64,000 nucleotides of DNA, from contig NZ_VSRL01000001.1 in the NCBI RefSeq assembly GCF_012184385.1, positions 1-64,000 of the forward strand, written 5' to 3'. This document shows positions 16,259-23,687 of this stretch, one piece after another (position 1 is the stretch's first letter; each line of letters begins with the position of its first letter). The notes under the pieces are model-generated. The model saw only the letters and a program-made list of their open reading frames with translations. It did no database searches and was not told the DNA's origin. The stretch comes from Lentzea indica. GTDB taxonomy: Bacteria; Actinomycetota; Actinomycetes; Mycobacteriales; Pseudonocardiaceae. The translations under genes and the position numbers were made by a program.

Positions 16259-16929
16259 CCCCACCTGCCGGAGCGGAGGCGTCCGTGGTGCCCACCCAGT
16301 CGCACGTCCCAGCGGGCCGCCCGCTGTGGTCGTTGCTAGAGGATGCCTTCGTCGACGAGAGCGGCGAGCACCTCACCGTGCACGGAAGGTGGGGCGCGAT
16401 CCAGCTCGCCGACACCAGTCCGATCGTGCGAGAAGCGTTGCACCGCATGAGTCTCGGCCCCGTCGCGCTGGAGAACATCTCCGCGCTGCACGAGAACTTC
16501 GTGCGCTGGAAGACCGGCGGCGGACCGTGCCTCGTCTGGCGCAAGCTCAAGAACACGCTCGACCAGCTGGGTGGCTGCGTCGTGCCGTCGCTCGGCCTGG
16601 ACGACGGCGCGGGGCCGATCCTGTCGGTGGTCGCGGTGACCGGTGACGCCGTGTTCACGTTGCCGCACATCGAGGACGACGAGATCGTCTCCATGCGGCC
16701 CGGCACCGAGATCGAGCGGCTGAACGGCGACCAGGCACTGACCTGCGGAGGTCAGCAGTACCAGGTGATCCTGCACAGCGCGCCCGCGACGGAGATCGCG
16801 AAGTCGCTGCTCGACAACGAGACGACGATCGAGCAGGTCGCGGAAGCGCTGCAGGTCGACAGGACGCTCGTCGCGGACGTCGTCGCCTACCTCGCCGGAG
16901 CGCGGCTCGTCGTCGTCGCGAGGTGTTGA
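16255..16929 (+). CDS. SagB N-terminal-domain-like RiPP protein lacking the nitroreductase domain
   Basis: The 224-aa protein starts at GTG 16255, which overlaps the cyclodehydratase stop (GTGA). The last 100 residues (LTCGGQQYQVILHSAP, TIEQVAEALQVDRTLVADVVAYL) resemble the leader-recognition or winged-helix portion that precedes the FMN nitroreductase domain in actinobacterial SagB-type azoline dehydrogenases. The dehydrogenase domain itself is absent and no stop or frameshift suggests it was lost here. It may deliver the peptide to the cyclodehydratase, or work with a separate oxidase. The family call is by eye and moderate. Confidence 0.5.
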   Translation: MTPPAGAEASVVPTQSHVPAGRPLWSLLEDAFVDESGEHLTVHGRWGAIQLADTSPIVREALHRMSLGPVALENISALHENFVRWKTGGGPCLVWRKLKNTLDQLGGCVVPSLGLDDGAGPILSVVAVTGDAVFTLPHIEDDEIVSMRPGTEIERLNGDQALTCGGQQYQVILHSAPATEIAKSLLDNETTIEQVAEALQVDRTLVADVVAYLAGARLVVVARC

Positions 16930-17031
16930 GCCGTCGCCATGTTGCTCCGATCGAGGATCGCAAAACGCGAGATTTCCCAGGAAGCGCCCGTATCATGGCC
17001 GCGTCCCGACCCTCGCGTGGGAGCTGCTGCT

Positions 17032-19287
17032 GTGACACTGCGACAGGAACGCTCATCCGTCTCCCGTCGCTTGGCGTACGTCGTGATCAGCGTGGTGTTC
17101 GCCAACTATCTCGGCAACGCCTTCATCTACGTCCTTCTGGCCGGTGCCACGCCCGTGCGGATCGTGAGCTCGCTGGCCTGCCTGCTCGCGATCGGATACC
17201 TGCAGCTGCGGGTGTTCTCCCGGCCGAGTGCGAACCTGCGGTCCGCGAAGGCGTATCTGGCGCTGGGTGCGATGGCGCTGCTCGTGTTCGCGCCGGTGCC
17301 GTTCTTCGGCTACGCGTGGGGAGGCATGCCCGGTTTCCTCGCGGGCAGCGCACTGCTGGTGCTGCCCGGCCGCGTGCGGTGGCTGGTGTTCGTCGGGGTG
17401 GCGATGGCCAATGCCGCGACCAAGGTCAGCTCCGGCATCACGCTCGGCCTGCTGGCCTATTCCATGGCGGCGACGCTGGTCGCGGGCCTGGTCGTCTACG
17501 GCCTGTCCCGGTTGCCCTCGCAGGTCCTGCAGCTGGAGAACGCCCGGTCGGAGCTCGCCGATCTCGCGGTGTCGCAGGAGAGGTTGCGGTTCGCCCGTGA
17601 CGTGCACGACCTGCTCGGATTCAGCCTGTCCGCGATCACGCTCAAGGTGGAGCTCGCCCGCAAGATGATCGGCGACCACACCGACCGTGCCGTGCGCGAG
17701 CTCGCGGAGATCCTCGGCATCGCCCGCGACGCGTTGACGGACGTTCGTGCGGTGGCGTCGAGCTATCGCGAGCTGTCGCTGGCCGACGAGATCGACTCGG
17801 CACGGTCCGTGCTGACCGCGGCCGGTGTGGCGGCCACGATCGAAATGGACCACGCCGAGCTCTCGCCACGGTCCCGGACCGTGCTGGCGACGGTGTTGCG
17901 TGAGGGCGTGACGAACCTGCTGCGGCACAGCAATGCCACCCGCTGCTCGATCACCGTCAGCGGCACGGGCCGGATGGTGTCGATCGACATCGTCAACGAC
18001 GGCACACCCACCGAGGCCCCCACGGACCACGGCAGCGGCCTCACCAACCTCGCCACTCGCACCAGCGCCATCGGCGGTTCACTGCTCGCGAAGTCCTTCC
18101 CTGACGGCACCTACCGGCTGCGCGCCGAGGTACCGGCCGATCCGGCGTCCGAGCAGCCGGTCAGCGGCCCCCGTCCGGTCGGCCCGTCGATCCCGACGCG
18201 GTTCGCGCAGGTGCTGCTGACCGCGGTGGTGATCGGGTACGGCGTGATGGCGGCGGCGCTGGCGACGTACAGCGTCCCCGTCGGGTCTGCCGCTTTCGCC
18301 AGCGCCGCGGTGAGCAGCGCTCTGATCGCCCTGCTGGTGCTGGGTGTCGTGAGCCACCCCCGCGTCCGGACGAACTCCGCACTCGGCTACGCGGCGCTGG
18401 CAGGGCTGGCCGTCTGCGTCTACGTGCCCCAGTTCGTGTTCCACAACCCGAATCTCGGCGGCGTGCCGGGCTTCCTCGCCGGCTCCGCGGCGCTGGTTCT
18501 GCCCCGGTGGTTCGGCTGGGCCGGGTTCGTGGCGGTCGTCGCCGGGCAGGGCGTCATCCAAGGCGTGTTCGGCTATCCCACGGCCGACATCGCCTACGGC
18601 GTGATGGCCACGATGAACCACGGCCTGGTGCTGTACGCGTTGACGCGGCTGCGGTCCATGGTGACCGAGCTGCACGAGGCGCGTGAGGAGCTGGCCACGG
18701 CGGCGGTGACGCAGGAAAGGTTGCGGTTCGCGCGCGACCTGCACGACCTGCTCGGATTCAGCCTGTCCGCGATCACGTTGAAGAGCGAGCTCACGCACCG
18801 GCTGCTCACGATCGACCCCGGCCGGGCCAGGCAGGAGCTCACCGAGGTGCTGGACATCTCCCGGCAGGCGCTGGCCGACGTGCGGTCGGTGGCGTTGAGC
18901 TACCGCGAACTGTCGCTGAACGAGGAGACCCAGTCGGCGCAGGCGTTGCTGTCCGCGGCCGACATCGAGGTGACCGTGCGGATCGACGCGTGCGAGGAAC
19001 TGCCCACGGACGTGCGGGTGACGCTGGCGACGGTGTTGCGTGAGGGCGTGACGAACCTGCTGCGGCACAGCAAGGCCGAACGCTGCGAGATCGTGCTGTC
19101 CAGTTCGCCGCGGCTGGTGACGATGGACATCATCAACGACGGGATTCCCACGACGGAACGGAACTCCCGCAACGGCAGCGGTATCGGCAACCTCACCACC
19201 CGCGTCTGTGCGCTCGGCGGCAGCCTCGACGCCGGTCCCACGTCCGAGCGCACCTTCCGGCTGCACGCCGAGATCCCGCTCGCCTGA
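17032..19287 (+). CDS. Tandem double sensor histidine kinase (two NarL-type modules in one protein)
   Basis: A 751-aa protein holding two complete kinase modules. Each has several membrane segments (with GVPGFLAGS-like motifs), a HisKA_3 box ERLRFARDxHDLLGFSLSAITLK (His192 and His571) and an HATPase_c domain with VLREGVTNLLRHS, N-box and NDG segments. GTG 17032 with GGGAG 8 bases upstream is preferred to ATG 16939. Stretches of the two halves are nearly identical in DNA, which shows internal duplication. It converges on response regulator 1 (19294), its likely partner, and follows the RiPP operon. It may autophosphorylate within one chain. Confidence 0.9.
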   Translation: MTLRQERSSVSRRLAYVVISVVFANYLGNAFIYVLLAGATPVRIVSSLACLLAIGYLQLRVFSRPSANLRSAKAYLALGAMALLVFAPVPFFGYAWGGMPGFLAGSALLVLPGRVRWLVFVGVAMANAATKVSSGITLGLLAYSMAATLVAGLVVYGLSRLPSQVLQLENARSELADLAVSQERLRFARDVHDLLGFSLSAITLKVELARKMIGDHTDRAVRELAEILGIARDALTDVRAVASSYRELSLADEIDSARSVLTAAGVAATIEMDHAELSPRSRTVLATVLREGVTNLLRHSNATRCSITVSGTGRMVSIDIVNDGTPTEAPTDHGSGLTNLATRTSAIGGSLLAKSFPDGTYRLRAEVPADPASEQPVSGPRPVGPSIPTRFAQVLLTAVVIGYGVMAAALATYSVPVGSAAFASAAVSSALIALLVLGVVSHPRVRTNSALGYAALAGLAVCVYVPQFVFHNPNLGGVPGFLAGSAALVLPRWFGWAGFVAVVAGQGVIQGVFGYPTADIAYGVMATMNHGLVLYALTRLRSMVTELHEAREELATAAVTQERLRFARDLHDLLGFSLSAITLKSELTHRLLTIDPGRARQELTEVLDISRQALADVRSVALSYRELSLNEETQSAQALLSAADIEVTVRIDACEELPTDVRVTLATVLREGVTNLLRHSKAERCEIVLSSSPRLVTMDIINDGIPTTERNSRNGSGIGNLTTRVCALGGSLDAGPTSERTFRLHAEIPLA
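17883..17932 (+). repeat. Intragenic direct repeat, first copy
   Basis: This 50-base block in the first ATPase domain is identical to 19023-19072, 1140 bases downstream. It encodes the LATVLREGVTNLLRHS segment. Confidence 0.9.
19023..19072 (+). repeat. Intragenic direct repeat, second copy
   Basis: Identical to 17883-17932. A second matched block covers the His boxes (17584-17640 and 18721-18777, few differences), evidence of duplication of a whole kinase module. Confidence 0.9.
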
Positions 19288-19293
19288 CCCGGT

Positions 19294-19899
19294 TCAGATC
19301 CAGCCGGCTTCCTCCGCGATGCGGATGGCGTCGACGCGGTTGCGGCCGTTCAGCTTGGTGATGATGGTCGTCATGTAGTTGCGGACGGTTCCGGTCGACA
19401 ACGACAGGGCGACCGCGATCTCCGGAGCGTCCGAGCCGGCCGCGGCGAGGCGCAGCACCTCCAGCTCACGGTCGGTCAGCGGGCACTCCCCCCTGTCCCA
19501 GGCCGCGAGCGCCAGCTGCGAGTCGACCACTCGCTTGCCTGCCGCCACGTCACGGATCGCGCCGGCGAGCTGGCCGGGCGGGGCGTCCTTCAGCAGGAAG
19601 CCGTCCACGCGGGCGGCCAGCGCCTTGCGCAGCGTGCCGGGCCGACCCAGCGACGTGAGCATCAGCGTGCGGACCGACGGCATCGTCTCCCGGATCTTCG
19701 CGGCGGCGGTGAGGCCGTCGAGGATCGGCAGGTCGATGTCGATCACCGCGACGTCCGGCCGGTGTTCCCGCACCATCGGAACGATCTTGTCCCCCGAGCT
19801 CACCTCGGCGATGACCTCGATGTCCGGTTCCAGGTTGAGCAGCGCGATTAGGGCACCGCGCACCATGTGCATGTCCTCGGCCAGCAAAACCCTGATCAT
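19294..19899 (-). CDS. NarL/LuxR-family response regulator (copy 1)
   Basis: A 201-aa regulator. The receiver domain (about 1-120) has LLAEDMHMVRGAL, the phospho-acceptor Asp in VIDIDLPILDG, the switch Thr/Ser in LMLTSLG and Lys in FLLKDAP. The C-terminal LuxR helix-turn-helix (about 138-195) has LTDRELEVLRLAAAGSDAPEIA and STGTVRNYMTTIITKL. It converges on the double kinase with 6 bases between stops. It closely resembles copy 2 at 51138. Confidence 0.95.
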   Translation of the reverse strand: MIRVLLAEDMHMVRGALIALLNLEPDIEVIAEVSSGDKIVPMVREHRPDVAVIDIDLPILDGLTAAAKIRETMPSVRTLMLTSLGRPGTLRKALAARVDGFLLKDAPPGQLAGAIRDVAAGKRVVDSQLALAAWDRGECPLTDRELEVLRLAAAGSDAPEIAVALSLSTGTVRNYMTTIITKLNGRNRVDAIRIAEEAGWI

Positions 19900-20010
19900 C
19901 GCGCCCCTCCGATCGACACAATATCCCCCGTCGTTCAGGTCGCGCTCGACGCCGCGTCGAGGTGTACCGACAACGGTGGTGGGGACCTGCCTTGCGAAAG
20001 GGATCCCGCC

Positions 20011-20598
20011 ATGGAACGCAGCGTCAACGTGACCGTTGTCTACTACTCGTCAACCGGGACGATCCACCGCATCGCCACCGAGATCGCCGAGACGGCGGAG
20101 AAGGCGGGTGCCGAGGTCAGGCTCGTCAAGGCGGCCGAGCTCGCGCCGCGGACCGCCGTGGAGTCACGGCCGGCCTGGGCCGCCCACCTCGAGGCGACAG
20201 AGGATGTTCCGCACGCACAGGTGGACGACGTCCTGTGGGCCGACGCGGTCATCTTCGGGACGCCCACGAGGTTCGGCAACATGTCGGCCCAGCTCAAGCA
20301 GTTCATCGACACGCTGGGACCCGCGTGGTTCCAGGGTCGCTTGGCGGGCAAGGTGTACAGCGCTTTCACGTCGGGAGGCAGCACGCACGGCGGCATGGAG
20401 ACCACGCTCGTCTCGATCTACAACATGGTGTGCCACTTCGGCGGGATCATCGTGCCGCCGGGGCTGAACGAGAACCCCTATGGCACCTCCCACGTGCTCG
20501 GCTCGGACAGCAAGCCCGTGAGCGAGCTCGCGTTGCAGTCCGCACGTGTGCAGTCCGGCCGGGTCGTGCGCGTCGCCCGTGCACTGAAGGAGGTCTGA
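20011..20598 (+). CDS. WrbA-type NAD(P)H:quinone oxidoreductase (flavodoxin-like)
   Basis: A 195-aa flavodoxin-fold enzyme: VVYYSSTGTIHRIA at the N-terminus is the FMN phosphate loop, and FGTPTRFGNMSAQLKQFID and TSGGSTHGGMETT are WrbA signatures. It would reduce quinones by two electrons, plausible for a quinone-type polyketide intermediate or for protection against one. It abuts the KSIII gene (stop 20598, start 20599), so both are in one operon. Confidence 0.9.
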   Translation: MERSVNVTVVYYSSTGTIHRIATEIAETAEKAGAEVRLVKAAELAPRTAVESRPAWAAHLEATEDVPHAQVDDVLWADAVIFGTPTRFGNMSAQLKQFIDTLGPAWFQGRLAGKVYSAFTSGGSTHGGMETTLVSIYNMVCHFGGIIVPPGLNENPYGTSHVLGSDSKPVSELALQSARVQSGRVVRVARALKEV

Positions 20599-21621
20599 GT
20601 GCGCGTCGACGGCATTTACGTGCGGGGCAACGGGATCCGCCTCCCCGCCACGCTGAACGTGCAGGACGCGATCGACTCCGGCGAGTGCGAACCGAAGCTG
20701 GTCGCGCGCACGGACGTTGTCAGCGTCGCGTACTCCCCGGAGGAGTCGGCCGCAGAGATGGGCGTCAAGGCCGCGAACCAGGCGCTCGCCAGGGCGGGCA
20801 GCACCGGTGAGGACGTCGAGCTGATCCTGCACGCCACGACCTACCACCAGGGCCAGGACCTGTGGCCGGTCGGCAGCTACGTCCAGCGCGAGACCGTCAG
20901 GAACAGCTGCCTGGCACTGGAGATCAGGCAGATGTCCAACGGCGGCATGGCCGCGCTGGACCTCGCCGTCCGCTACCTGAGCCCCGGCAAGGACGCGCTG
21001 CTCACCACGGCCGACAGGTTCTGCCTGCCCGGCATCGACAGGTGGCGCACGGACCCCGGAACGCCTTACGCGGACGGCGCGAGTGCCCTCGTCCTGTCGC
21101 GCCGCGGCGGATACGCGCGGCTGCTTTCATTGGCCATCAACGCGGATTCCGATCTGGAGCCGTTGCACCGCGGCGACGAGCCGATGGGCCTCGCACCGTT
21201 CGAGCACCGCATGCCCGTGGACTTCGAGGCCGCCAAGCGCGCGTTCGCCAAACGGTTCGGGCTCTCCTTCGGCATCAACAGGGCGAACGCCGGCCAGGCT
21301 GCCGCGGTCGAGGAAGCGCTGGCGGACGCGGACATGAAGCTCGGCGACGCGGACTGGGTGGTGCTGCCGCACTTCGGCAGGCGCCGCCTGGACGTGAACT
21401 ACCTGCGGCCCTACGACATCGACCCCGCGCGGACCACGTGGGAGTGGAGCCGCACCGTCGGGCACCTCGGCGCGGGCGACCAGTTCGCCGGGCTCGGCCA
21501 CCTCGTCGACACCGGGCAGGCCCGGCCTGGGCAACGGGTCGTGCTGTTCGGCGTCGGCGCCGGCTACAGCTGGGGCTGCGCGGTCGTCGAGATCGACGCG
21601 AAGCCGTCCTGGGCCGCCTGA
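20599..21621 (+). CDS. KSIII-like acyl starter/transfer enzyme with Ser in place of Cys (DpsC-like)
   Basis: The 340-aa protein has the thiolase fold of ketoacyl-ACP synthase III, but the region of the usual active-site Cys reads LEIRQMSNGGMAALDLAVRYL, with Ser where Cys is expected. The usual GNTSA box reads VGHLGAGDQ, and LPHFGRRRLDVNYL carries a His. These changes recall DpsC of daunorubicin biosynthesis and related acyltransferase-like KSIIIs. They suggest a non-acetate starter or acyl transfer to a hydroxyl group rather than standard condensation. It starts at GTG immediately after the WrbA stop. Confidence 0.85.
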   Translation: MRVDGIYVRGNGIRLPATLNVQDAIDSGECEPKLVARTDVVSVAYSPEESAAEMGVKAANQALARAGSTGEDVELILHATTYHQGQDLWPVGSYVQRETVRNSCLALEIRQMSNGGMAALDLAVRYLSPGKDALLTTADRFCLPGIDRWRTDPGTPYADGASALVLSRRGGYARLLSLAINADSDLEPLHRGDEPMGLAPFEHRMPVDFEAAKRAFAKRFGLSFGINRANAGQAAAVEEALADADMKLGDADWVVLPHFGRRRLDVNYLRPYDIDPARTTWEWSRTVGHLGAGDQFAGLGHLVDTGQARPGQRVVLFGVGAGYSWGCAVVEIDAKPSWAA

Positions 21622-21700
21622 GCGCGGTTCTAGTGGAAAACCAGGCCGTTTTGGCTGGATGTACGCGACACCCGTATGGCTTTGGAAAGGAACGCACACC

Positions 21701-22519
21701 ATGTCCGACCAGCCGTTTGAAGGCCAGCGAGTCGTCATCACCGGTGGTGGCACCGGTATCGGCAAGCACGCGGCCGTCGAGTTCGCGAAGCTGGGCGCAG
21801 CGAGCGTGATCATCACCGGCCGCCGCAAGGAACGGCTGGACGAGGTCGCCGAGCTGCACCCGAACATCGTCCCGGTCGCCGCGGACGTCACCACGGCAGA
21901 GGGCGCGCAGGCCGTCGCCGACGCCGTGGAGACCAACGGCGCCAAGCTGGACGTGCTCGTGCACAACGCCGGCATCTTCCGCAACACGCTCGCCGAGTAC
22001 TTCGACGAGAAGGCCAGCAACGACCTGCTCAACATCAACCTGCTCGGCCCCGTGCGCCTCACCAGCGCGCTGTACCAGTACCTCAGCAAGCCGGGCGGCA
22101 ACATCGTGTTCGTCTCGTCGGTCGCGGGCCACAACCCCGAGCCCGGCGCCGCCCTGTACGCGGCCAGCAAGGCCGGCATGCACAGCCTGACGCTGACGTG
22201 GGCGCGCGAGCTGGCCCCGCTCGGGATCCGGGTCAACGCCGTCGCCCCTGCCGGCGTGCGCACCGAGGTCTACGCGGCCAACGGCCTCAACGACGAGGAG
22301 ACCGACGCGATCTTCGCGACGCTGGCGGACATCATGCCGCTGGGCCGCACCGGCACGGTCGAGGACATCACGCCGTGGATCACGCTGCTCGCCAGCCCCG
22401 CCAGCTCCTGGGTCACCGGGCAGATCATCACGATCGACGGCGGCCAGGACCTCACCGCCGGCACCGACCACCTGTTCCTGTCGTGGTTCCGCTCCCGGCT
22501 CGAGGGCGATGCGGCCTGA
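21701..22519 (+). CDS. SDR-family oxidoreductase (ketoreductase type)
   Basis: A 272-aa classical SDR starting MSDQPFEGQRVVITGGGTGIGKH at ATG 21701, with GGAAAGG 10 bases upstream. The TGxxxGIG nucleotide motif, NAG (LVHNAGIF), catalytic Ser in VFVSSVAG and YAASK are present. The 21622-21700 spacer probably holds a promoter. It may reduce a keto group of the polyketide or a tailoring intermediate; the specific substrate cannot be inferred. Confidence 0.88.
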   Translation: MSDQPFEGQRVVITGGGTGIGKHAAVEFAKLGAASVIITGRRKERLDEVAELHPNIVPVAADVTTAEGAQAVADAVETNGAKLDVLVHNAGIFRNTLAEYFDEKASNDLLNINLLGPVRLTSALYQYLSKPGGNIVFVSSVAGHNPEPGAALYAASKAGMHSLTLTWARELAPLGIRVNAVAPAGVRTEVYAANGLNDEETDAIFATLADIMPLGRTGTVEDITPWITLLASPASSWVTGQIITIDGGQDLTAGTDHLFLSWFRSRLEGDAA

Positions 22520-22571
22520 CACGCCCCGCTCTTTCACAGGCGGTCGTCACCGGATGGAGAGGTAGCCTCCG

Positions 22572-23687
22572 GTGACGGCCGCATTCCCGCGTTTGACCCG
22601 AAAGGCCACCAACGTGCTGGACCGCCGCGCGATCAACCGAGCCACGCTCGCGCGCCAACTCCTGCTGCGGCGCCACGACATGAGCGTGCTCGAAGCCACC
22701 GAGCAGCTCGTCGGGTTGCAGGCGCAGCTGCCGTTCCCGCCCTACATCGGGCTCTGGAGCAGGCTGAGCTCCTTCGACCGCGAGGAGCTGGCGAAGCTCA
22801 TCCTGGACCGGCAGATCGTGCGGTCCTCGCTCATGCGCTACACCATGCACCTCGTGACCACGACGGACCTGTTGTGGTTGCGGCCGTTGCTCCAGCCGGT
22901 GCTGGACCGCGCGCAGAAGGGCTTCTTCGGCCGCGAGACCGAGGGCATGGATCTCGGCGAGATCGCTGGGCACGGCCGCAAGCTGCTGAACGGCAATGCC
23001 CTCACCCAGGTCCAGCTGCGCGAGGCGATGAGCGAGAGGTTCCCCGGCCGCGATCCCCTGTCGCTGGCCTATTCCGTGCAGTACCTCGTGCCACTGGTGC
23101 ACATGCCACCGTGGGGCAAGGGCGGTTCGGTGCCGTCGACGCTCGCGGAGTCGTTCCTCGACCGGAAGCTCACCAAGGACCCCGATCCCCAGCAGCTGGT
23201 GCGCCGCTACCTCGCCGCGTTCGGCCCCGCCACCGTCAAGGACCTGCAGGCGTTCAGCGGCCTCACGTTCATGGCCAAGGTGTTCAAGGAGATGGGCGAC
23301 GAGCTGGAGGTCCTCACCACGGACACGGGCCAGGAGCTCTACGACCTGCCGGGCGCACCGCGGCCGGACGGCGACACCCCGGCGCCCGTCCGGTTCCTGC
23401 CCGAGTACGACAACCTGATGGTGTCGCACTTCGACCGCGGCCGCGTGATGGACGACGACATCCGCAAGAAGGTCTGCGTCGGCGCGGGCATCGCGGCCAC
23501 GCTGCTGGTCGACGGGTTCGTGCGCGGTATCTGGAAGCTCAAGGAGCAGAAGAAGACCGCGACGCTCACCCTCACCCTGTTCAAGCCTTTGTCCAAAAAG
23601 GACCTGAAGGCGGTCGAGAAGGAAGCGGACGGGGTGCTGCGGTTCGCCGCGCCGGACGCGACGACGCGGGAGCTCGTGGTCGCGTGA
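22572..23687 (+). CDS. AlkZ-like winged-helix DNA glycosylase (copy A)
   Basis: A 371-aa HTH_42/YcaQ-AlkZ family protein. VGLQAQLPFPPYIGLW carries the QxQ motif (Gln50, Gln52) that is catalytic in AlkZ, the azinomycin self-resistance glycosylase. The family excises bulky alkylated or cross-linked bases; members in producer clusters (azinomycin, and Txn/Hed homologues for trioxacarcin and hedamycin) protect the producer. Later landmarks are MRYTMHLVTTTDLLWLRPLLQPVLDR and FLPEYDNLMVSHFDR. The stop overlaps copy B by 4 nt. GTG 22572 is used; GTG 22614 is an alternative start. Confidence 0.88.
   Translation: MTAAFPRLTRKATNVLDRRAINRATLARQLLLRRHDMSVLEATEQLVGLQAQLPFPPYIGLWSRLSSFDREELAKLILDRQIVRSSLMRYTMHLVTTTDLLWLRPLLQPVLDRAQKGFFGRETEGMDLGEIAGHGRKLLNGNALTQVQLREAMSERFPGRDPLSLAYSVQYLVPLVHMPPWGKGGSVPSTLAESFLDRKLTKDPDPQQLVRRYLAAFGPATVKDLQAFSGLTFMAKVFKEMGDELEVLTTDTGQELYDLPGAPRPDGDTPAPVRFLPEYDNLMVSHFDRGRVMDDDIRKKVCVGAGIAATLLVDGFVRGIWKLKEQKKTATLTLTLFKPLSKKDLKAVEKEADGVLRFAAPDATTRELVVA

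Noticed and set aside
16939..17031. ATG 16939 as start of the double kinase
   Set aside because: The GTG at 17032 has a good ribosome site and leads directly to the membrane segment; the extra residues are not kinase-like.
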